Below, piece after piece: positions 31,670 to 37,646 of a DNA stretch of 37,646 nucleotides. The stretch lies in assembly GCA_029856055.1 (NCBI GenBank), contig JAHQWF010000004.1, positions 1 to 37,646 on the forward strand, written 5' to 3'. The DNA is from Candidatus Njordarchaeota archaeon (lineage in GTDB: Archaea; Asgardarchaeota; Njordarchaeia; Njordarchaeales; Njordarchaeaceae). The notes beneath the pieces are model-generated. The model was given only the letters and a program-made list of their open reading frames with translations, ran no database searches and was not told the origin of the DNA. The position numbers and the translations under genes were made by a program. Numbering within the stretch: position 1 is the stretch's first letter; every line of letters begins with the position of its first letter.

Positions 31670-31918
31670 ATGGGTAAGAAGGTTAAAAAGAAACAGAGAA
31701 TTAGAAAGAGAGCGGGAAAGAAGAAGAAACATAAGAAGAAGCCTTATGTAGTAGCGAAGTTTTATAAGATTGAGAATGGAAAGATAGTACGTTCCAGAAA
31801 ATTCTGTCCAGTATGCGGTCCTGGAATATTTCTAGCAGATCATGGAGACAGATTATCTTGTGGGAGATGCGGATATACAGAGTGGAAGAAGGCGCCTGCC
31901 GTGGCTAAGACTTCGTAA
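31670..31918 (+). CDS. rps27ae: 30S ribosomal protein eS31 (S27ae)
   Basis: 82 residues. The C-terminal zinc ribbon is FCPVCGPGIFLADHGDRLSC then GRCGYTEW, with two CxxC pairs. In eukaryotes this domain is made as a fusion to ubiquitin; as usual in archaea there is no ubiquitin part. The N-terminal 30 residues are unusually lysine-rich (KKVKKKQRIRKRAGKKKKHK), longer than in many archaeal homologues, presumably rRNA-binding. GGGAGG lies about 7 bases before the ATG. Confidence 0.95.
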   Translation: MGKKVKKKQRIRKRAGKKKKHKKKPYVVAKFYKIENGKIVRSRKFCPVCGPGIFLADHGDRLSCGRCGYTEWKKAPAVAKTS

Positions 31919-31971
31919 ATTAATTACTGCTCTATATTTTATCTGCTTTTACGAGAGCGAGGAGAAATTAG

Positions 31972-32718
31972 TTGTATGTCAACAATAGGAGATCTAAGTC
32001 TAGAGACATATTTCGTTTTTTTGGAGACTCTCCGATCACCATTTCTCTGATATTAATTATGATATTCATCTCTTTACTCAGATACATCATTTTCTTCCTC
32101 ATTAGAATAGATATCAATCTATTATTGAGCCTCGTTCCGTCAAGAGTATTGGAGGATGGTGAAATTTGGACTCTACTCACTAATATCTTTTTACATGATG
32201 ATCTAGTTAGGAATCCATTTCACCTAATTGCTAATATGATAGCTTTATTTTATATTGGAAGGTATGTTGAAAGAATGCTAGGTGGCAAGAATTATCTTCT
32301 AGCCTTTATAATTACTGGATTAGGAGGGTCAGTATGCATTGTTTTATCTAATTGGATTTTTCTGCAATTAAATCAAGCAACAAAATATTATTCTCATTAT
32401 CTTGGAGCGTCTGGCGCGATTTTAGGGATTTTTGCTATATTGGCTTTACATAGGCCCAGAATTAGAATTCTTTTCTTTCTATTTATACCACCGTACTTAA
32501 TCATACCTATTCTCGCTCCCCTACAGTGGTCGCTTATAATTCAGTTTTCTCTTGATCTATTTCTCGGCATCATAAACCTACCTTTTGATTACATCGCTCA
32601 CTTTGGACATGTTGGTGGAATGCTAACTAGTTTCATTCTTTATCGTTTGTATTTCCGTAGAAGATTTTATGGAAGGACATATGGATATGTATACTTTTGG
32701 AGAGAAAGTGATGAGTGA
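31972..32718 (+). CDS. rhomboid-family intramembrane serine protease
   Basis: 248 residues with about six membrane spans. The catalytic Ser is in LGASGAILGIFAIL (GxSG motif) and the catalytic His in HFGHVGGMLTSFIL. The conserved NPFHLIANMIALFYIGRYVE (His/Asn of helix 2) is present, so the protease looks intact. Rhomboids cleave membrane proteins near the bilayer surface; the substrate is unknown. The start is TTG at 31972 with GAGGAGA at 31959-31965. It overlaps the following reductase gene by one base (TGATG), so the two are translated together. Confidence 0.9.
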   Translation: MYVNNRRSKSRDIFRFFGDSPITISLILIMIFISLLRYIIFFLIRIDINLLLSLVPSRVLEDGEIWTLLTNIFLHDDLVRNPFHLIANMIALFYIGRYVERMLGGKNYLLAFIITGLGGSVCIVLSNWIFLQLNQATKYYSHYLGASGAILGIFAILALHRPRIRILFFLFIPPYLIIPILAPLQWSLIIQFSLDLFLGIINLPFDYIAHFGHVGGMLTSFILYRLYFRRRFYGRTYGYVYFWRESDE

Positions 32719-34022
32719 TGAAACATAAATACGATGTAGTAATTGTGGGAGGAGGACCTGCGGGAGGATACTTATCATATAATCTGGCTAAGGATGGATT
32801 CAATGTTTGTCTGATTGATTCAAACCCGATAGATCGCGTGGGATTCAAAGCTTGCGGTGGAATCTCCTCAGACTATATTCTGAATTATTTAAAGAAGATT
32901 AATTTGAATCAAGAGGCAATAATCGATGATTCGTTTGAAGAGGTAAATATTATAGATACTAAGCTAAATACTCTTGCAAGTATCAAAATTAATCTAGTGC
33001 ACTTAGATAGAGAAGCTATGGGGAAGGAGCTATCTAATGCTCTAAGGAACGAGAACATAAGTATATTAAGCAATTTGAGAGCGATTAAATTACTGATTCG
33101 TAATAGTTCTGTACATGGAGTAAAACTTTCAGATGGCAGTAGTATCGAGACATCTTTAGTTGTGGATGCTAGCGGTTTTAATGGTCTTTTGAGACAACAA
33201 GCATCGCAATACGTTCCTTACTGGCACATAACTAAAAGTGATTTAGTTATAGCTATAATGGAGATTTTGAAAGGTGCACAGCCATTTAGAACATTCACTC
33301 TAACTATTGATAAAAGTCTGATTCCAGGAGGCTATGGATGGATAACACCTAGCCAAAATAAAAGTGCTATTGGCCTGGGTTTAAAGTTGGACGTAAAGAA
33401 CGTCTCTTTAAGATACCGTTTACTACTACTAAAAAGAATAGTGCTCGCTAAAGGAGAAAAAAAGAGATCGTTAATTGGGTTGATATATGCGAGAAGACCG
33501 TTCCCAACCCTTGTCTATAATGGCTATGCCTTGGTTGGAGAAGCCGGATCACAAGGTAACCCATTATTTGGAGGCGGTATACTAGGAGCATTTATTGGAT
33601 CTGATATAGCGTTCAAGTCGCTGAGAAAGAGCTTAGAGTCTAATGATGAGCACCCAGTATCGATTGATTCGCTTTGGAGATATAATTTTGAATTCATGCA
33701 CCAGCGTGGTAAGTTCCTTGCTACGTTAGATGCCTTAAGGATGTTTGCTCAAAGCTTGTCTGAAGACGAGATGAAAGAGTTCATATCTCATTTGCCCAGT
33801 AAATTAACTTTTGATTTGAAAGATATCGTTAAGATAGGTGTTAAAGCGATAAAGATGATATCTAAATCCCGTATTTTTTGGCGCATTTTCGATATGTATC
33901 GAGCGAATCTCGAGATACAGAAACTATATAGCAAGTATCCAAAGCGACCACAAGATTTCGAAGAATGGGTAAAAAAGGATTTAGAGATATTTGAATCTCT
34001 GAGAAATAAATTACTAAAATAA
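32718..34022 (+). CDS. geranylgeranyl reductase family flavoprotein
   Basis: 434 residues. The N-terminal FAD-binding Rossmann motif VVIVGGGPAGGYLSYNLAKD is followed by the substrate-side FKACGGISSDYI (the Cys-Gly-Gly of this family). VVDASGFNGLLR and the second FAD motif GEAGSQGNPLFGGGILGAFI place it in the geranylgeranyl reductase family. Archaeal members saturate the isoprenoid chains of membrane lipids or the related quinone/dolichol side chains. ATG at 32718 shares a base with the rhomboid stop; a GTG one codon earlier is possible. The exact substrate is not determined by the sequence. Confidence 0.88.
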   Translation: MKHKYDVVIVGGGPAGGYLSYNLAKDGFNVCLIDSNPIDRVGFKACGGISSDYILNYLKKINLNQEAIIDDSFEEVNIIDTKLNTLASIKINLVHLDREAMGKELSNALRNENISILSNLRAIKLLIRNSSVHGVKLSDGSSIETSLVVDASGFNGLLRQQASQYVPYWHITKSDLVIAIMEILKGAQPFRTFTLTIDKSLIPGGYGWITPSQNKSAIGLGLKLDVKNVSLRYRLLLLKRIVLAKGEKKRSLIGLIYARRPFPTLVYNGYALVGEAGSQGNPLFGGGILGAFIGSDIAFKSLRKSLESNDEHPVSIDSLWRYNFEFMHQRGKFLATLDALRMFAQSLSEDEMKEFISHLPSKLTFDLKDIVKIGVKAIKMISKSRIFWRIFDMYRANLEIQKLYSKYPKRPQDFEEWVKKDLEIFESLRNKLLK

Positions 34023-34045
34023 AAATAAAAAAGAGTTATATGACA

Positions 34046-37000
34046 TTATTTCTTCTCGCTTTTTTGAAGGCGAATTGGTCTTTTAGCATACCCTAATCTA
34101 ACATATCCTGTTCCAACAGGTGGGATTCCTCCCACTATAACGTTTTCGGTAGCACCTAATAGTGGATCTATCATACCTATTGCAGCCGCCCCGAATAGAT
34201 GCTTGCCAGTTTCCTCGAATGCCGCTCTAGCTAGTACACTTGATTTTCTACCCACTATGCCATATCTACCTATGGCCTCGATTTCCCCGTGCATTGTCAT
34301 TACGTCTGCTACATAAAGTATGTGACGTAAATCGACATCTAGACCGTACTGATCAAGTACTTTTTTAGCCTCCTTCACTATTAATCTACGAGCTGCTTCT
34401 ATACCAAATACTCTAGCGAAAGCATGAATACTGTTTGTTTCTAGTCTTGATAAATCGATTCCATCAATGTATAGTAATGGGACGATATCCGGTGAGGGTA
34501 TAAGAATATAGTATTCCCCGAATTCAGATTTTCTTAATTGGGCTTTTTCGTAACCTTTTATACCTCTAAAGACCTTCTCTCTAATCTTCTTGAAGACATC
34601 GGGGATTGTTACCTCATCAGATGCTGGATATACATTGATCGTGTATTTTGCCTCATGAACTACTTCTACTTTTCCTATTTTCTTCAGTTCTTCAACCACT
34701 ATTTCTGGTGTCAAGTTTAGCCTTTTTAGATCATCTTTATTTAAAAGAATCCTTATACGATTAAGTTCTGGTTGGAAGACTAAACCATCTTTCCGAATTA
34801 TGTCATAAATCATTATTGCCTTGATTTTATTTAGGATTTCCCGTGATTTACGCTCGCTGTTTTTGTGCTTATCATCTAGAAAAACGCTGATCATTGGTGT
34901 GCTTGGTCTCTCTACCGCATCGAAAATCTCTTTTAATCTTGGTAAACCAGTTGTTATGCTAAATGCTGCTACACCGGCCCAGTGGAAAGTTCTTAATGTT
35001 AACTGTGTTGCTGGTTCACTTATTGATTGTGCAGCCACGGTTCCGATGGCTTCACCGGGGTCAATGATAGCTCTTAGGTACTTTTCTCTTATTCTATTAA
35101 CTAATTCGTTCGTTTCCTCTTTGGTTAATACATATCCTTTCTTAAGCATTTTTTCAAATAGATCCTTAAGATCTTCGGCTACGGATTCGGATATATCGTC
35201 CCTTAAAGCATTGATTGCGTCATCATAATGTTTTGGCCATTTCTTGGATCTAGATTTAGTAGTTTTACCTTGATCCTCTCTTCTCACAATTATTTCATAG
35301 AAGATAGATTCAAAATCAGCCAGTTTGCCATGATAGCTCTTACCAGGATGCACACCGTCTCCTCCATATTTAAACTGAACAATATACCCACCCATCATTC
35401 TAGCTGTGCCATCATATTCTATCCTACTATCCTGAAGAGCGTTCACTAGCCTTCTATAGAAGTAACCACTATCAGCAGTTCTAACGGCTGTGTCAACTAG
35501 GCTATCTCGTCCCGCAGCGTTATGGAAGAAATATTCGATTGGATTCATACCTGTAGTGAAACTGTTCATTACAAAACCGCCAGCAAATGGACCAATATCA
35601 CCTTTCTTAAAGTGTGACAACGTTCTACCATCATATCCCCTGCCTAGACGTTTTCCTCTTACGACCGGTTGTCCTATACATGCGATTACTTGCTGTATGT
35701 TTGTCTCATCTCCTCTAGCTCCCGTTACCGTCATAGTAATGAATTGACTATCCATAGGAATATGCCTCATTATCGCGTTTCCGGCCTCTGAGCGTGCTTT
35801 GTCTAGTACCTCGATTATTTTGTTTTCAAATGTATCTTTGCGTGTCAATCCAGGTTCTGCTTGCGAGCGTCCCTCTATGTAATCCTTTACTAATTTATCA
35901 GCCTCCTCCAAGTATTTTCTTATAGTTTCCTTTATCTCTTTCTTTGCTTCAGGAGGGATACGGACATCCCATATAGTTAAACTGAACCCTCTATCAGTCA
36001 AGTAACGGCTTATCATAGCGCCCATGTGGTTTAGGAACCTCTTACCTTCTTCGTAACCGTATCTCTCTATGATTTTATGCACGAGATTCTTTGGTTTTTC
36101 AGCTCCAATAGCATTTTTATCTACTACTCCCTCGATTATTTCGCCATTCCATATTTTGACTTTACATCGCTCATGTAGCTGTTTGCCACAGAGAATTCCT
36201 TTGATTTCGCCTTCATAAAAGATATATTTTGGAAGAATCTTAGAGAAAATGACTTTTCCATCCCAAAACTCTTTTTTATTTATTTTCTTTGTAGACGGAG
36301 GCAATGTATCGATACCTGCATAACACAGTAACTGAACAACTTCTTCCTTGCTTAGTAGTGTCCCATCTCTCGTCAGTAGATATGCGCCGGTTATATAGTC
36401 TTGTTTAGGTCCAATTATAGGGCCCCCATATCTCGGACTTATGATGTGTCTTTTTACTTCCATTATGGTTGATACCTCAGCTCTAGTCTCATAGGATCGA
36501 GGCAGATGTACATTCATTTCATCCCCATCAAAGTCCGCATTGTACGGTGGGCAAGTCATCAAATGTAGTCTAAATGTGTTATAAGGTAAGACCCTCACAT
36601 AATGCCCCATCATACTAATTCTGTGTAATGTTGGCTGTCTATTGAAGACAACTGTATCTCCATCTAGTAGATGCCTCTCAACTATGTCTCCTGGCTTAAG
36701 TTCCTGGGCTTTCGCTTCTCTTTCCTCTCTACTCTTGAAGACCTCTAATAGTATCTTATTGTATGTTCCTGGGCTTGTCTTTTTCAGGATATATGAGGCT
36801 CCTGGATAAACGTCAGGACCGTTAATTACTAACTGTTTCAATCTCTCTAGGTTTAATTCATTTACTACTTCGGGAACCCACAGTGTTTTAGCTACTTTCT
36901 CGGGGATACCTATCTCGTCTATACTTAAATAGGGATCTGGAGAAATCACAGCCCTACCAGAGAAATCTACTCTCTTACCGCTCAAGTTATGTCTGAATTG

Positions 37001-37646
37001 ACCTTCTTTCCCAGACAACCTATGGATTATTCCGCGTACAAAGACGTTTTCGACTTTTATCTCACCAACTTTATGTAAACCGTACAGGGCTTTAACAAGT
37101 TTCTGTAGCTTCTGCCATAGCTGAGTGATTACTTGTGGAGGGCCACCACGCATCTTACTTCTTAATTGCTCATTAACTCGAGCAATGTCTCTAATTGTTA
37201 TGGTTAAGTGATCCTCGGATCTAAGTCCCTCCGCCGTCCTTACGGGAGGTCTAGCATTAATAGGGGGTACTGGCAGAATAGTTAGAATAGTCCATTCCGG
37301 TCTAGCTAATTCTGGGTTAAATCCAATTAAGTAAACATCTTTCTCTCTTTCTTTTTTCTCTTCCTCATCGTGTATAAAGTCGGGGTCATATGTCTGTGCT
37401 AACATGTCTCGTATTTGTTTAGGTGAAAAGTAAATGTTCACGTAGTATTTTCCGCCTTTAGTTATTACTCTCTGTCTTCTTCCTATTCCAACGGTGTCAA
37501 CATCAGATATCATAAATTGTTTTTCTTCTCTTATCTTTTCAGCTTCCTCTTTACTAAATTCAATTCTTTTTACAAAAGTCATCTCGGTTTTGGAATAAAT
37601 GAACTTCCCCTCTTTTTTAGTACCGCAATAAGGACACTCACTATAC
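34046..37646 (-). CDS. rpoA: RNA polymerase subunit Rpo1, A' and A'' fused, N-terminus beyond the right edge
   Basis: The frame is open to the window edge: 21 further codons before the first internal ATG (37582) read YSECPYCGTKK..., the second half of a clamp zinc site, so roughly 100-150 N-terminal residues are missing. The visible 1199 residues include RHNLSGKRVDFSGRAVISPD, DTVVFNRQPTLHRISMMGH, the catalytic NADFDGDEMNVHLP (near 36530), and the bridge-helix segment. The chain then passes without a break into A'': DPGEAIGTVAAQSISEPATQ, the trigger loop with TFHWAG, and the end VGGIPPVGTGYVRLGY. No stop or new start separates A' from A''. It converges with the reductase gene at 23 bases. Confidence 0.97.
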   Translation of the reverse strand, partial: YSECPYCGTKKEGKFIYSKTEMTFVKRIEFSKEEAEKIREEKQFMISDVDTVGIGRRQRVITKGGKYYVNIYFSPKQIRDMLAQTYDPDFIHDEEEKKEREKDVYLIGFNPELARPEWTILTILPVPPINARPPVRTAEGLRSEDHLTITIRDIARVNEQLRSKMRGGPPQVITQLWQKLQKLVKALYGLHKVGEIKVENVFVRGIIHRLSGKEGQFRHNLSGKRVDFSGRAVISPDPYLSIDEIGIPEKVAKTLWVPEVVNELNLERLKQLVINGPDVYPGASYILKKTSPGTYNKILLEVFKSREEREAKAQELKPGDIVERHLLDGDTVVFNRQPTLHRISMMGHYVRVLPYNTFRLHLMTCPPYNADFDGDEMNVHLPRSYETRAEVSTIMEVKRHIISPRYGGPIIGPKQDYITGAYLLTRDGTLLSKEEVVQLLCYAGIDTLPPSTKKINKKEFWDGKVIFSKILPKYIFYEGEIKGILCGKQLHERCKVKIWNGEIIEGVVDKNAIGAEKPKNLVHKIIERYGYEEGKRFLNHMGAMISRYLTDRGFSLTIWDVRIPPEAKKEIKETIRKYLEEADKLVKDYIEGRSQAEPGLTRKDTFENKIIEVLDKARSEAGNAIMRHIPMDSQFITMTVTGARGDETNIQQVIACIGQPVVRGKRLGRGYDGRTLSHFKKGDIGPFAGGFVMNSFTTGMNPIEYFFHNAAGRDSLVDTAVRTADSGYFYRRLVNALQDSRIEYDGTARMMGGYIVQFKYGGDGVHPGKSYHGKLADFESIFYEIIVRREDQGKTTKSRSKKWPKHYDDAINALRDDISESVAEDLKDLFEKMLKKGYVLTKEETNELVNRIREKYLRAIIDPGEAIGTVAAQSISEPATQLTLRTFHWAGVAAFSITTGLPRLKEIFDAVERPSTPMISVFLDDKHKNSERKSREILNKIKAIMIYDIIRKDGLVFQPELNRIRILLNKDDLKRLNLTPEIVVEELKKIGKVEVVHEAKYTINVYPASDEVTIPDVFKKIREKVFRGIKGYEKAQLRKSEFGEYYILIPSPDIVPLLYIDGIDLSRLETNSIHAFARVFGIEAARRLIVKEAKKVLDQYGLDVDLRHILYVADVMTMHGEIEAIGRYGIVGRKSSVLARAAFEETGKHLFGAAAIGMIDPLLGATENVIVGGIPPVGTGYVRLGYAKRPIRLQKSEKK

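Noticed and set aside
32715..32720. GTG at 32715 as the reductase start
   Set aside because: The next codon is ATG (32718), which overlaps the rhomboid stop in the common TGATG arrangement and gives the family-standard N-terminus. The difference is one residue.

Overview
The window is a dense, AT-rich stretch of archaeal chromosome. The informational genes are all of archaeal type: ribosomal proteins uS7, uL3, uL4, uL23, uS9, eS24 and eS31; RNA polymerase subunits Rpo1 and Rpo7; transcription factor S; topoisomerase VI subunit B; exosome subunit Csl4; the PIN-domain ATPase PINA; the oligosaccharyltransferase AglB; and a geranylgeranyl-reductase-family enzyme. Starts are often preceded by GGTGAT-type ribosome binding sites, and many gene pairs overlap by 1 to 4 bases. 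The RNA polymerase A subunit is one unsplit chain (A' and A'' fused). Euryarchaea and most cultured Crenarchaeota split it, so together with crenarchaeal-looking uS7 and PINA this suggests a deep TACK-type lineage (Korarchaeota, Aigarchaeota, Bathyarchaeota or relatives). The lineage is an inference. No tRNA, rRNA, CRISPR array or insertion sequence was seen.

Layout. Bases 1-5000: tail of an unidentified gene, a small membrane protein, then + strand uS7, an unrecognised protein and a roadblock/LC7-like protein. These converge on a - strand operon of an unrecognised helical protein, a 51-residue single-pass membrane peptide and a NapH-like membrane ferredoxin. Bases 5000-9000: uL3-uL4-uL23 (the usual next gene, uL2, is absent), then a THUMP protein that has lost its methyltransferase motifs and is coupled to uS9. 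Bases 9000-16400: a winged-helix/fucose-isomerase-like pair, a PRC-barrel coiled-coil protein, ornithine carbamoyltransferase, and a three-gene - strand cluster (TPR protein, membrane protein, large beta-repeat protein). In that cluster the first two reading frames are separated only by an in-frame TGA. Bases 16400-24400: aspartyl-tRNA synthetase, Rpo7, a two-gene regulator/membrane-anchored protein pair, an M24 peptidase, a presenilin-type intramembrane protease, and PINA-Csl4-Cys protein. Bases 24400-37646: a probable C/D box guide RNA, AglB, a TtuA-like tRNA thiolase overlapping AglB by 95 bases, TFS, an asparagine-synthetase-like pseudoenzyme coupled to topoisomerase VI B, eS24-eS31, rhomboid protease-GGR, and the fused Rpo1, which runs off the right edge.

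Themes. Translation, transcription and DNA-repair genes are interleaved with unrecognised partners. At least two proteins keep the fold of an enzyme family but have lost its catalytic motifs (THUMP-methyltransferase-like and asparagine-synthetase-like), and a third (fucose-isomerase-like) may have. Both clear cases are translationally coupled to an essential gene (uS9, Top6B). The best candidate for an undescribed system is the TPR / membrane / beta-repeat cluster at 12684-16348, followed by the NapH-like operon at 2768-4870.
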